Below, in pieces: positions 1 to 13,026 of a DNA stretch of 64,000 nucleotides (within the stretch, counting starts at the first letter, position 1; every line of letters starts with the position of its first letter). The translations under genes and the position numbers were made by a program. The DNA lies in assembly GCF_014192915.1 (NCBI RefSeq), contig NZ_JACHYN010000002.1, forward strand, positions 558,001-622,000, in the 5' to 3' direction. A model generated the notes under the pieces. That model did not search any database, was not told where the DNA came from, and saw only the letters and a program-made list of their open reading frames with translations. This DNA is from Azospirillum sp. OGB3. Lineage in GTDB: Bacteria; Pseudomonadota; Alphaproteobacteria; Azospirillales; Azospirillaceae.

Positions 1-320
1 GACTTGACGCCGCATCGCTTTGTCGCCACTTGTCTTCCGCCGGCTATGATACCATTGTCCGCTCTCTGCTCAGCGAGTCGACCTATGTCCATGCCGGCTT
101 TGCACGCCCGGACGCGTCCTCCCTGGACGCGAAACGGGGGTGGTGGCCGACATGGCATCACCTGCATCACAGGCAGGTGATGGCCGATTTGAGAGAAGCG
201 GAGGCGGCTTTGGCCCGTGACAACAGCGAGGCGAACTTCGCGCGGGTCGTGGCCCTTCAACAGGAGGTCATCAGGTCCGGAATGGGTATGACGGATGACG
301 AGGATCTCGACGATGCCTAG
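1..320 (+). CDS. dnaG: DNA primase, C-terminal fragment (5' end outside window)
   Basis: An open frame runs in from the left edge (first full codon at base 3) and stops at TAG 318-320, so about 105 C-terminal residues are present. The visible part holds a Trp-containing stretch (WWPTWHHLHH), then a charged helical tail with the pattern DLREAEAAL...ARVVALQQEV and an acidic end. This matches the C-terminal helicase-binding region of alphaproteobacterial DnaG as I know it. Position supports the call: dnaG directly upstream of rpoD is the classic macromolecular synthesis order. Catalytic zinc-finger and TOPRIM domains lie outside the window, so the identification rests on tail resemblance plus synteny. 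Confidence 0.75.
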   Translation, partial: LDAASLCRHLSSAGYDTIVRSLLSESTYVHAGFARPDASSLDAKRGWWPTWHHLHHRQVMADLREAEAALARDNSEANFARVVALQQEVIRSGMGMTDDEDLDDA

Positions 321-474
321 CGGCCAGCGCCGCCGGGCGTGGTGCGGAAGGGAAGGGCCGGAGGGAATGAGACCCGGAAGGGTCAGGCCGGACAAGGTCC
401 GGAACGGTTCACAACCGGTTTAAGCAGGTGCGGATCGACAGCGGGGGGCCGCTGCGATGCGTGCTATGGGTTTT

Positions 475-480
475 TATAAT
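475..480 (+). promoter_or_regulatory. Possible -10 element upstream of rpoD
   Basis: A perfect TATAAT sits 26 bases before the rpoD ATG, in a locally T-rich stretch within otherwise GC-rich DNA. No recognisable -35 hexamer lies 16-18 bases upstream, so this is only a candidate for a proximal rpoD promoter separate from dnaG read-through. Confidence 0.3.
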
Positions 481-505
481 GGGGTAATGCGGGGGCATCG
501 ATCGC

Positions 506-2467
<1,962 letters not shown>

Positions 2468-2516
2468 GGGTTCCGGGAAGCGAACGCGCCGCGCGGAATG
2501 CGGTCGTATGGAAAGC

Positions 2517-2540
2517 GGGGGGCCTTCGGGTCCCCCTTTT
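2517..2540 (+). terminator. Rho-independent terminator of rpoD
   Basis: An eight-pair GC-rich stem (2517-2524 with 2529-2536, one G-U pair) with a UUCG tetraloop is followed directly by TTTT. It lies 50 bases after the rpoD stop. Confidence 0.85.
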
Positions 2541-2616
2541 CATTTTGGCCTTCGGCCTTTATCGAACGGGGTTGCATAAGCCCCCGGTTCTGGGCACATT
2601 CGGCATCCCTTGGTGG

Positions 2617-2692
2617 GGGCCTGTAGTTCAGCGGTTAGAACGCGCCGCTCATAACGGTGTTGTCGTCGGTTCGAATCCGGCCGGGCCCACCA
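2617..2692 (+). tRNA. tRNA with CAU anticodon, probably tRNA-Ile2 (AUA-reading)
   Basis: A complete cloverleaf of 76 nt with encoded CCA. The acceptor stem is 2617-2623 with 2682-2688, the D stem GTTC/GAAC, the anticodon stem CGCCG/CGGTG with loop CTCATAA (anticodon CAT at 2650-2652), and the T stem 2665-2669 with 2677-2681. CAU could mean elongator Met, initiator Met or Ile2. The acceptor stem carries C4-G69 and C5-G68 pairs, which TilS (lysidine synthase) uses to recognise tRNA-Ile2 in E. coli. The place downstream of rpoD is also where I expect tRNA-Ile(CAU) in this class. The initiator hallmark (1-72 mismatch) is absent. The tRNA call is firm; Ile2 over Met is inferred. Confidence 0.93.
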
Positions 2693-2866
2693 AGCTTTCC
2701 AATGGGTTGCCACTGTCCAAGGCTTGCCGATGCGGCAAATGGAAAAGCGACCGTGGCGATGGTGCGGTACGGACGCATCACCCCGTGCAACGCAGTAAGG
2801 CTGTCCGGAAAACTGAATTTACCGTAGGTTGCCCCGATCAATGACGGTGCGCGCGGGGGCGTCTCC

Positions 2867-5197
2867 ATGGCGACGGTGCAGGAAGCGCTGGGGCTTGCGG
2901 TCGAGTATCATCTCCAGGGCGGACTGACCGAGGCCAGGGAACTTTACGGCCGAATCCTCGCCGTCGAGCCGGACCAGCCTCACGCGCTGCATCTGTTGGG
3001 CGTGCTCGACGGACAGCAGGGCCGCCCCGCGGAGGCGGTGGCGCGGATTCGCCGTGCCATTGCCAGCGCCCCGGACATCGCCGACTTCCACGCCAACCTC
3101 GGCAAGCTGGTCCTGGCGCTGGGCCGGACGGACGAGGCGGCGTCGCTCCACCGCCGGGCGCTGACGCTGCGCCCCGGCCATCCAGAGGCACTGACCGGCC
3201 TGGCGTCCATTCTGGCCGGAGGGGCCCCGACCGACGAGGCCGTGTCGGTCTTGCGGCAGTGTCTGCGCCTGTCCCCCGAGGATGCCGGCCTGTGCTTCTC
3301 ACTCGCGCGGATGCTACGGGCACGGGGGGAGGAGGCGGGAGCGGCGACGGCCTATCGCCGTCTCATCGCGCTCGATCCGGGTCATGGCGCGGCCTGCAAC
3401 AATCTCGGCAACCTCCTGCGCGCCGACGGTGCCGTGGAGCAGGCGGTAACCTCCTTCCGCTGCGCCGCGCGGCTCGCGCCCAACTCGGCGATGATGCTGG
3501 TCAATCTCGGCGCGGCGCTCGCCGATCTCGGGCGCACCGAGATGGCGATGGCCGTGTTCCGCCGGGCGATCGCCTGCCAGCCCGACAACGGTGACGCCTA
3601 TTTCGGGCTGAGCAGCGCGTCGTCCGGACCTCGACAGCCCGCCGGCTTGTGCATGTTGAACCGGGGGCTGCGCGTCTGTCCGGATCATCCAGGGCTGCTG
3701 TACGCGTTGGGGGTGCTCCACGCCGGTCGGGGGGAAGACGTCCTGGCCGCCGGCTTCCTGGCCCGGGCGGTGGAGGCCGCGCCTGGAGACGCCGGGTCCC
3801 GGCTGGCCTTGTGCATCGGGCAGCTCAGCCACGTCTACGCCGACGAGGCGGAACTGGCGTCCAGACGGAACGCCTACGCGCACCATCTTGCCGTACTCGA
3901 CGGGCTGGTCGGTCCCGGCGCTCCGGTCGAGGTGCAGCGGAGCGCCTCCGATCTTGCAGGCTCGCACCTGCCTTTCCTGCTGGCTTACCAGGGCATGGAC
4001 AACCGGTCTTTGCAGGAAACCTTCGGCGGCATCATGGCCGGGCTGATGGCGGCGCGCCTGCAAGACCGAATCCCATCCATCCCGGTTTCGCCTCGCGCAT
4101 CGACCCGACTCCCGTCGGCCCGAGCCCGGTTGCGGGTCGGGATCGTCTCCTCATACTTCCATGACCATTCGGTCTGGCGGGCGATCCTGGCCGGTTGGCT
4201 CACCCAACTCGATCCGGATCGCTTCATCCTCCTGGGCTACCACCTCACCGGGGAGGAGGATTCGCGCACCGCTGTGGCGGCATCGCGTTGCGCGGCGTTC
4301 CGCCGCGGGCTCGGCACCGTGGAGCGCTGGGCGGAGACCATCGTCGCCGACCGGCCCGACGCGGTGCTGTTCCCCGAAGTCGGTATGGAGGCCACGACCT
4401 ATCGGCTCGCGGCACTGCGCCTCGCACCGGTGCAGGCCGTCGCTTGGGGGCACCCCGACACGACGGGGCTTCCCACTCTGGACCATTACCTGTCGGGCGA
4501 ACTTCTGGAGCCGCCCGAAGGAGACGCCTTCTACAGCGAGCGCCTGGTCCGGTTGCCCAACCTGGGTTGTTATGTGGAGCCCACAAGCCAGCCCGTCTCG
4601 TCGGTCGCGCGCGGGCGCTTCGGCCTGCCTGACGGGGCGCCGGCCTTCCTGTGCAGCCAAAGCCTGTTCAAGTACCTGCCGCAGCACGACTGTGTGTTTC
4701 CCGCCATCGCCGCCGCCGTGCCCGGCAGCCGGTTCCTGTTCTTCCGGCACGGCCAAGCCGCCGTCACCCGCCGCTTGCAGGACCGGCTGGAGCGGGCCTT
4801 CGCCCTTCAGGGGATCGACAGCCGTGAGCATTGCATCTTCGCCGATCCGCTCGACCATGACGCGTATCTCGCCACTCTGCGGGTGATGGACGTCTATCTC
4901 GACAGCATCGGCTTTTCCGGGTTCAACACCGCCTTGCAGGCGGTGGAGGCGGGACTTCCGGTGGTGACCTTGCGGGGGCGTTTCATGCGTGGACGGCTTG
5001 CCGCCGCTCTGCTGGACCGCCTTGGCATGGCCGATGCAGTGTCCGAAAGCCCGGACGGCTTCATCGCGGACGCCATTCGCTTGGGGCTCGATCCCGAGGC
5101 GCGATCCATTCGCAGATCCCGCCAGTCTGTCGCGCTTCCCGCCGTCTATCGTGATCGGGCGGCCATCACCGGACTGGAACGGTTCCTGACGGGATAG
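2867..5197 (+). CDS. TPR protein with O-GlcNAc-transferase-like (GT41) C-terminal domain
   Basis: A 776-residue protein. The first ~300 residues are tandem TPR units (recurring A..L...GR..EA....RRA...P). From about residue 415 there is a domain with the SPINDLY/OGT family signature: LRVGIVSSYFHDHSVWRAIL at its start, then VQAVAWGHPDTTGLPTLDHY, and a late GFSGFNTALQAVEAGLPVVTL segment that in GT41 enzymes helps bind UDP-GlcNAc. No signal peptide is visible, so it is expected to be cytoplasmic and to transfer a sugar to protein Ser/Thr. In related bacteria such proteins often sit beside flagellin or surface-polysaccharide genes, but none is adjacent here, so the acceptor is unknown. The gene stands alone, and its 3' end overlaps the convergent acetyltransferase gene by 32 bases. 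Confidence 0.8.
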   Translation: MATVQEALGLAVEYHLQGGLTEARELYGRILAVEPDQPHALHLLGVLDGQQGRPAEAVARIRRAIASAPDIADFHANLGKLVLALGRTDEAASLHRRALTLRPGHPEALTGLASILAGGAPTDEAVSVLRQCLRLSPEDAGLCFSLARMLRARGEEAGAATAYRRLIALDPGHGAACNNLGNLLRADGAVEQAVTSFRCAARLAPNSAMMLVNLGAALADLGRTEMAMAVFRRAIACQPDNGDAYFGLSSASSGPRQPAGLCMLNRGLRVCPDHPGLLYALGVLHAGRGEDVLAAGFLARAVEAAPGDAGSRLALCIGQLSHVYADEAELASRRNAYAHHLAVLDGLVGPGAPVEVQRSASDLAGSHLPFLLAYQGMDNRSLQETFGGIMAGLMAARLQDRIPSIPVSPRASTRLPSARARLRVGIVSSYFHDHSVWRAILAGWLTQLDPDRFILLGYHLTGEEDSRTAVAASRCAAFRRGLGTVERWAETIVADRPDAVLFPEVGMEATTYRLAALRLAPVQAVAWGHPDTTGLPTLDHYLSGELLEPPEGDAFYSERLVRLPNLGCYVEPTSQPVSSVARGRFGLPDGAPAFLCSQSLFKYLPQHDCVFPAIAAAVPGSRFLFFRHGQAAVTRRLQDRLERAFALQGIDSREHCIFADPLDHDAYLATLRVMDVYLDSIGFSGFNTALQAVEAGLPVVTLRGRFMRGRLAAALLDRLGMADAVSESPDGFIADAIRLGLDPEARSIRRSRQSVALPAVYRDRAAITGLERFLTG

Positions 5198-5711
5198 CCG
5201 CGGCGGCGTCCATGGCAGCGTCCATGGCAGCGTCCACGGCGGCGTCCACAGCGGGTTCCATCCGGGGCGACACGAGGTCACGGCGCAGGCAGACGGCGCT
5301 GCCGGGGCACAGACCGGCGAACTGCGCGCTGGCGCGAATGTCCGGCGGCACTTCGCCGCGTTCCGCGCGCGTGAAGCCGATGCGTTCGAAGAAGCCGGCG
5401 GCGCCGATGGTCAGCAGCCACAGCCGTTCCAGGCCGAGCGCCACGGCCTCGCGGGAGAGCGCGTCCACGACCGCACGGCCATCGCCCTTGCCGCGGCGCT
5501 CCGGCGGCATGACGACCGAGCGGAGGAGCCCGTCGCGCCCATAGACCTCCAAGCCGCCGTACCCCAGGAGCCCATCGGGGTCGTCGACGCGCCAGAAGCG
5601 CCGCCCTGCGTCGGTGATGTCCTGGCTCGGCAAGTTTTCCATGGCGAGAAGAGTCGCGAGGGCCGGCAACTCCTGCTCCGCCAGCGGCGTGGCCGTCCGC
5701 GATCCCATCAT
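5166..5711 (-). CDS. GNAT-family N-acetyltransferase (ArsN2-like) with repeat tail
   Basis: A 181-residue protein in the GNAT fold: LLRSVVMPPERRGKGDGRAV contains the acetyl-CoA pyrophosphate-binding R-x-x-G-x-G/A loop, and GFFERIGFTRAERGEVPPDI is the C-terminal half. The order of motifs (GLEVYGRDGLLRSVV..., GFFE.IGF, QFAGLCPGSAVCLRRDL) resembles the ArsN2 subgroup. No arsenic genes are nearby, so the substrate is unknown. I chose ATG 5711 because GGAGG lies 8 bases upstream; an upstream extension in frame lacks support. The last ~25 residues are a repeated (V/M)DAA tail encoded by a 12-bp tandem repeat. The 3' end overlaps the convergent TPR-transferase gene. Confidence 0.78.
   Translation of the reverse strand: MMGSRTATPLAEQELPALATLLAMENLPSQDITDAGRRFWRVDDPDGLLGYGGLEVYGRDGLLRSVVMPPERRGKGDGRAVVDALSREAVALGLERLWLLTIGAAGFFERIGFTRAERGEVPPDIRASAQFAGLCPGSAVCLRRDLVSPRMEPAVDAAVDAAMDAAMDAAAAIPSGTVPVR
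5206..5253. repeat. 12-bp tandem repeat, four units, in 3' end of the GNAT gene
   Basis: Two identical units of GCGTCCATGGCA are followed by two degenerate units (GCGTCCACGGCG, GCGTCCACAGCG). The period is a multiple of three, so changes in copy number keep frame and only lengthen or shorten the acidic/alanine C-terminal tail of the acetyltransferase. Confidence 0.85.
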
Positions 5712-5843
5712 GAAGGCTTCCTCCCGCTCGGCATGCCCGCGGCGGTGCGAATGACCGCCGAAAACAGACAATAGCGCCGTCGGATCGTCTGATCCAACCG
5801 CGTTCGGCACCGTGTCGAGGGAGTTTGCATGGGAAGAGGAGAG

Positions 5844-5920
5844 TGGCGCGCCCGAAGAGATTCGAACTCCTGACCCCCAGATTCGTAGTCTGGTGCTCTA
5901 TCCAGCTGAGCTACGGGCGC
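5844..5920 (-). tRNA. tRNA-Arg (anticodon ACG)
   Basis: A complete minus-strand cloverleaf of 77 nt including encoded CCA (5844-5846). The acceptor stem GCGCCCG/CGGGCGC is perfect, the anticodon stem is CCAGA/TCTGG with loop CTACGAA, and the anticodon ACG lies at 5884-5886. A34 is normally edited to inosine by TadA and reads CGU/CGC/CGA. Confidence 0.96.
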
Positions 5921-6126
5921 TTCTCTCTGCCGCGGCGTCGGCGGGGCCGTCGTCTGCGGTGGCGCGGTTTTTAATCGCGGCGTGGCCGGAAGGCAACCAA
6001 AATCGTCCGGCTCGTGAAATTTTTCCGGCAAGGGGATGTCAGCCCTTTGACGGACTACAGAATGGCGGCGGTTGGGCTTACCTTGGCGTGGAGAGCGACC
6101 AGCCAGAAGGGCATTTGAGAACAGCT

Positions 6127-6639
6127 ATGGGCATGACGTTTCTGAGCCGCGCCGTTATGGGGCCGGTGGGTTCGCTGATGGCAGCTTTCTTGACGGCGGC
6201 AATCGGGACGGCGGCAATCGGGACGGCGCAGGCGGCGGACGACCGGTCCGGCGCCGCGGTCCTGGTGTCCGCGGCCATCGGCAACGAGGTCGTCCAAATG
6301 GTCGAACTCGGGCCGAAGGTCATCCAGGTGACCGTCAACGACCGCGTCGTCTACGAGGACCGCGAGGGGCGCACCCTGTCCTTCGTCAACGCCTACAACA
6401 TGGAAGGGCGCTGGCTGGTGCTGCTGCAGGAGAGTGTGGACGGCAAGTGCGCCGCGCGCTTCCGCGTGCTCGACCTCGGTGGGGCCAAGCCTTCCGTCTC
6501 GCTGCCCTTCGGGACCTGCAGCGACGCGCCGAAGGTGGAGCAGGCGGACCGGACGCTGACCGTTTCGCTGCCGGCGTCCGATGGAAAGAGCACGGCGGCC
6601 TGGAACTACCGGGACGGAATGCTCGTTCGCATGCGCTGA
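6127..6639 (+). CDS. Hypothetical secreted protein, 170 residues
   Basis: The N-terminus has a Sec-type signal (hydrophobic stretch through residue ~35 ending GTAQA-ADD). The mature part is about 135 residues with two cysteines (VDGKCAARF and GTCSDAP), suggesting one disulfide, and a beta-rich pattern. I do not recognise a family. ATG 6127 was chosen because it begins the signal peptide; longer in-frame versions would translate antisense tRNA-Arg. A 15-bp direct duplication (6201-6230) doubles the AAIGT segment inside the signal peptide. The PAP2 gene follows after 23 bases, suggesting co-transcription. Confidence 0.65.
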   Translation: MGMTFLSRAVMGPVGSLMAAFLTAAIGTAAIGTAQAADDRSGAAVLVSAAIGNEVVQMVELGPKVIQVTVNDRVVYEDREGRTLSFVNAYNMEGRWLVLLQESVDGKCAARFRVLDLGGAKPSVSLPFGTCSDAPKVEQADRTLTVSLPASDGKSTAAWNYRDGMLVRMR

Positions 6640-6662
6640 ACGGAAAGGGAGCCGCGAGGACC

Positions 6663-7316
6663 GTGGGACATCTGAACCTCTGGCACGTCAACAAGGCGAT
6701 CTCGCTTCTCGGCAGCACGTCCTTCGTGCTGCCGGTGGCTGGCATCCTGATCGTGATGCTGTGGCGCCGCCATTCGGCGGTCTCGGCGGCGCGCTGGCTG
6801 GCCGTGCTGGCCATGCTGATGGGCTCGGTGGCGCTTCTGAAGATCCTGGGCCACGCCTGCGGCATCCGCCTGTTCGACGACCGGCTGACCAGCCCCAGCG
6901 GCCACGCCGCGCTCGCCGCCGCCGTTTACGGAGCCGTCGGGGTGATGGCGGCGCGCTCGCTGGACGGCTGGCGGCGCGGCGTGGTGGTCCTCGGCGCTCT
7001 TGGGCTGGTGGTGGGCGTGGCAGCCTCGCGCATCCTGCTGCGCTACCATTCGGTGACGGAGGTGGTGGTCGGCCTCGTCCTCGGCGGGTTGGCGGTGGCG
7101 GCCTTCGCGCAGAGCTTCAACCGGATGACCCCGTCGCGCCTGAACCTCAGCCCGCTGGTCCTGGCCCTGGTCGTTCTGTTCGGCGTCGCCACCTACGCGC
7201 TCGGCGACCGCACCAACGCCGAACCGATGCTGAAGCATTTCGCCTATCTGCTCCGTGAGGAATCTCCGGTCTGCGGCCCGATGCCGCCGCTGAACAGTTT
7301 CCTCGAACGGCTGTAG
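6663..7316 (+). CDS. PAP2-family membrane phosphatase
   Basis: A 217-residue, multi-pass membrane protein of the PAP2 (type 2 phosphatidic acid phosphatase) superfamily. The three-part active site is recognisable: a Lys/Arg block (LLKILGHACGIR), the central SPSGHAAL with the catalytic His, and SRILLRYHSVTEVVVG, where His acts as nucleophile and the family's usual final Asp is Glu. About six hydrophobic segments are visible. Likely substrates are lipid phosphates or undecaprenyl pyrophosphate; the sequence does not decide. GTG 6663 is the likely start (GGGAG and GCGAGG just upstream). It lies 23 bases after the secreted-protein gene. Confidence 0.8.
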   Translation: MGHLNLWHVNKAISLLGSTSFVLPVAGILIVMLWRRHSAVSAARWLAVLAMLMGSVALLKILGHACGIRLFDDRLTSPSGHAALAAAVYGAVGVMAARSLDGWRRGVVVLGALGLVVGVAASRILLRYHSVTEVVVGLVLGGLAVAAFAQSFNRMTPSRLNLSPLVLALVVLFGVATYALGDRTNAEPMLKHFAYLLREESPVCGPMPPLNSFLERL

Positions 7317-7502
7317 CGGGTGTTTTTCTTGACGGATGCAGCGGTTGTGCAGGGTTGGTCTTTCCTGGACTTGGCAACCGGAATGTTTGCCTTGCGGTGT
7401 CGGTTGAGGGTTGAGAGCGGGCTTGCGACGGGGCATGGTGTGGGCTTATACCGACGCCCCCGTTCCTGACCCGTTCTGCTTTCTCGGTATCCCTTCCGGC
7501 CC

Positions 7503-10883
<3,381 letters not shown>

Positions 10884-10991
10884 CCGCACCCTCGGGATTA
10901 CCGCCCTTCCCGGTCTGGCCTTTGCGGCGCCATGGCATAGATCCTTGACGACGAAAGCATTGCGTTCGTTTCCCTTGCAACGGGGAGGGCC

Positions 10992-11531
10992 ATGGCATCG
11001 ACGAAGCGGGACACCGCACCCGATCCGGAACGGCTCATCGGCGCGTGGCGCGACGCCGCCGCGGACGCCCGCCGTTGGCGTGACGATCCGGACCGCGTGG
11101 CCGCCCTGAAGGCGGCGCGCACCCGGCTGCACCAGCCGCCACCACCACCGCCGCGCCCGCCCCAGCGGGTGCTGGCCGACGAGCTGCACGCCGCCCGCGC
11201 CGCCTGGGAGGGCGGGCAGGGGTTGGACGGCTCCGCCCGCGCCCTGGCCTACGCCAACCTGAAGCGCTGGGAGCCCGGCCTGTTCGGCTACAGCGAGACG
11301 CAGCGCTCCACCGCCGGCAAGATCGCCGCATCGGAAGCGGCGGAATCGCGGCGCGACGAGCAGGAGCGGGCGGAGGCCCAGGCCCTGCTCCGCGCCTTCC
11401 GCCGCGTCCAGGAGCGCGCCCGCAACACCGCCCGCGCCGTGCAGGCCGATCCCCGCGCCCGCGCCATGGCGGCGGACGAGGGGCTGATGCTTCCGGAGGG
11501 CGGCCGGTCCGGCGGTGTGACGGCCCCGTGA
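10992..11531 (+). CDS. Hypothetical Ala/Arg-rich protein, 179 residues
   Basis: A soluble, highly charged helical protein with a PPPPPPRPPQ run around residue 50. LKRWEPGLFGYSETQRST is the most distinctive segment, and the C-terminal half is a long predicted helix rich in E, R and A. No family recognised. A GGGGAGGGCC ribosome site precedes the ATG. The stop codon overlaps the start of the downstream glycosylase (GTGA), which implies translational coupling and perhaps a shared role. Confidence 0.6.
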   Translation: MASTKRDTAPDPERLIGAWRDAAADARRWRDDPDRVAALKAARTRLHQPPPPPPRPPQRVLADELHAARAAWEGGQGLDGSARALAYANLKRWEPGLFGYSETQRSTAGKIAASEAAESRRDEQERAEAQALLRAFRRVQERARNTARAVQADPRARAMAADEGLMLPEGGRSGGVTAP

Positions 11532-12301
11532 AGCGCCGTCTCAAGGCCAACGACGATCAGGCGTCCTTCGCGCTCTCGCCCATGGCCTTGCCCGATGAGA
11601 AGCTGTTGGAGATCCACCGCCGGCTCTGCCTGATCTTCGGCTGTCCGATCGCCTATTTCCGCGCGCTCGACCCGCTGAGCGAGCTGGTGTCCTCGCTGCT
11701 GTCGCACCGCACGCGCAACGCGGCGTCCGGCGCGGCCTTCCGCGCCTTGCGGGCGCGCTGGGGTGAAGATTGGGCGGCGGTGCGCGACGCCGATCCGGCG
11801 GAGGTCGAGTCGGTCATCGCCGGGGTGACCTGGCCGGAGCAGAAGGCGCCGCGCATCCAGGCGATCCTTCGCCGGATCACCGAACTGCGCGGCGAGCTTT
11901 CCCTGGATTTCCTGGCGGAGATGACGGTGCCGGAGGCGCGGGCTTGGTTGCAGGCGCTTCCCGGCGTCGGCCCGAAGACCAGCGCTGCGGTGATGAGCTT
12001 CAGCAGCCTGCGCCGTCCCGCCTTGCCGGTGGACAGCCACCACCACCGCGTTGCCGTGCGCACCGGCCTGATCCCGCCCAGCGTGGCCGTCGGCCCGTCG
12101 CACACCGTCCTGGAGGCGCGGCTTCCCCAGGAGTGGACGGCTCAGCAGATCTACGACCATCACGAGGTGATGATGCTGCACGGGCAGCGGGTCTGCTTCT
12201 ACCGCAACCCGGCCTGTGAGCGGTGCGTGCTGCTGGAGCTGTGTCCGGAGGGGCAGGGGCGGATGGCGGGAGTGCCACCGCCCCAAGTCCGCCAGGAATA
12301 A
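11528..12301 (+). CDS. HhH-GPD DNA glycosylase of endonuclease III type
   Basis: A 257-residue base-excision-repair enzyme. The helix-hairpin-helix LPGVGPKTSAAVMSF carries the catalytic Lys (K150), and LPVDSHHHRVAVR carries the catalytic Asp (D169). The C-terminal cysteines in CFYRNPACERCVLLELCP show the exact C-x6-C-x2-C-x5-C spacing of the endonuclease III 4Fe-4S cluster. Both catalytic residues are kept, so glycosylase plus AP-lyase activity is expected. It starts at GTG 11528, overlapping the TGA of the upstream gene. It differs enough from housekeeping Nth (MMLHGQRVCFYRNP, a longer N-terminus) that it may be a second paralogue rather than nth itself. Confidence 0.85.
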   Translation: MKRRLKANDDQASFALSPMALPDEKLLEIHRRLCLIFGCPIAYFRALDPLSELVSSLLSHRTRNAASGAAFRALRARWGEDWAAVRDADPAEVESVIAGVTWPEQKAPRIQAILRRITELRGELSLDFLAEMTVPEARAWLQALPGVGPKTSAAVMSFSSLRRPALPVDSHHHRVAVRTGLIPPSVAVGPSHTVLEARLPQEWTAQQIYDHHEVMMLHGQRVCFYRNPACERCVLLELCPEGQGRMAGVPPPQVRQE

Positions 12302-12323
12302 CAAGTCAGCCGGGAATAAGGTG

Positions 12324-12545
12324 TCAGGGGGCCTCGCCCGCCTTCCCCTTGTAGTTTTCGGCCTGACGGCGGTCGCCTTCCAATTCGCGCGCCATCTCCT
12401 GGCCGATCTTCGGGTCGATGGATTTGGCTTCGTCCGCCAGCCCCTTGGCCTTGCGCGTGTCGCCCTGGGCCGCCGTTTCTATGGCCTCTTCGGCGAGATC
12501 GTGGGCTTTGCGGTGTTCAGGGCTCTGTTCATGCTTGCCGGCCAT
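12324..12545 (-). CDS. Small hydrophilic protein, 73 residues
   Basis: A strongly charged, cysteine-free protein (MAGKHEQSPEHRKAHDLAEE...) likely to be mostly helical. A textbook ribosome site (AAGGAGA) lies 5-6 bases before ATG 12545, and codon usage matches the genome. It is the second gene after the 88-residue protein (24-base gap) and shares its EcfG-type promoter, which fits a general-stress-response protein. Function unknown. Confidence 0.65.
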   Translation of the reverse strand: MAGKHEQSPEHRKAHDLAEEAIETAAQGDTRKAKGLADEAKSIDPKIGQEMARELEGDRRQAENYKGKAGEAP

Positions 12546-12569
12546 ATTTGTCTCCTTGCCGAATGATCA

Positions 12570-12836
12570 TCAATTGATGAGGGAGGGCGGGCGGCGCATG
12601 CCCGGCAGGGGGGAGGGGTTGCTGCGCTGCGGCCGTTCGCCACCGGAGGCGGCCTGCTCGGCGGCGTCGAGCATGGCTTCGGCCTGCTTCTGCACGGCGG
12701 CGGCGCGGGCCTGGTCCATGGGGTCGGTGCTTTCCTTGCGGACATAGCCGGCGGCCTGCTCGGCAAGGTCGAGGGTTTCGACCACCTCGTCCATCGTTTC
12801 CTCCAGCGCGGTCACATCGACCTTTTTGCCGGTCAT
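12570..12836 (-). CDS. Small hydrophilic protein, 88 residues
   Basis: An acidic helical N-terminal two thirds (ALEETMDEVVETLDLAEQAA, with a heptad-like pattern) is followed by a Pro/Ser/Arg tail. ATG 12836 has GGAG 8 bases upstream; in-frame extensions run into the promoter motif. It heads a two-gene unit with the 73-residue protein. The motif GGAAC-N17-TGTT upstream resembles the sigma EcfG consensus. No family recognised. Confidence 0.65.
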   Translation of the reverse strand: MTGKKVDVTALEETMDEVVETLDLAEQAAGYVRKESTDPMDQARAAAVQKQAEAMLDAAEQAASGGERPQRSNPSPLPGMRRPPSLIN

Positions 12837-12870
12837 TTCGTCGTCTCCGGTCGTTGCGGTTGGTGATGCC

Positions 12871-12896
12871 AACAGGGGCGGAGCGTTCGCCGTTCC
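12871..12896 (-). promoter_or_regulatory. EcfG-type promoter for the 88/73-residue gene pair
   Basis: On the minus strand GGAAC (12896-12892) is followed after 17 bases by TGTT (12874-12871). The alphaproteobacterial general-stress sigma factor EcfG recognises GGAAC-N16/17-CGTT, so this is one base off. The predicted transcript would start about 28 bases before ATG 12836. Confidence 0.5.
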
Positions 12897-12943
12897 CGAT
12901 TTGGTAATCCCGGCGGTGGGCGAAAAAAATCGACGCGGGCGCG

Positions 12944-12968
12944 GGAATAGTTTTTTGCAGCGCACGTT
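12944..12968 (+). promoter_or_regulatory. EcfG-like promoter for the GH17-GT2 gene
   Basis: GGAAT (12944-12948), 16 bases, then CGTT (12965-12968): one mismatch to the EcfG consensus. It lies about 60 bases upstream of ATG 13027 and back-to-back with the minus-strand EcfG-type motif. Confidence 0.35.
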
Positions 12969-13026
12969 CGTCTGTGTGTCCGGTGGCGCCCGCCACCCAT
13001 CCTACCCAGGCTTGCGAAATCCCCAC

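Noticed and set aside
401..425. GGAAC upstream of rpoD as an EcfG promoter
   Set aside because: No CGTT-like element 16-17 bases downstream.
2724..2738. Hairpin TTGCCG-ATG-CGGCAA after the Ile tRNA as a terminator
   Set aside because: Stem is only six pairs and there is no T-run; insufficient evidence.
2635..2868. Minus-strand 77-residue frame containing GPGRIRTDDNTVMSGAF
   Set aside because: Antisense translation of the tRNA at 2617-2692.
5708..6031. Minus-strand open frame of 107 residues containing VAQLDRAPDYESGGQEFESL
   Set aside because: This is the well-known artefact of translating tRNA-Arg; it covers 5844-5920 and has no ribosome site.
5812..6126. Plus-strand extension of the secreted-protein frame containing EEIRTPDPQIRSLVLYPAEL
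   Set aside because: It is the antisense translation of the same tRNA-Arg; the real start with signal peptide is at 6127.
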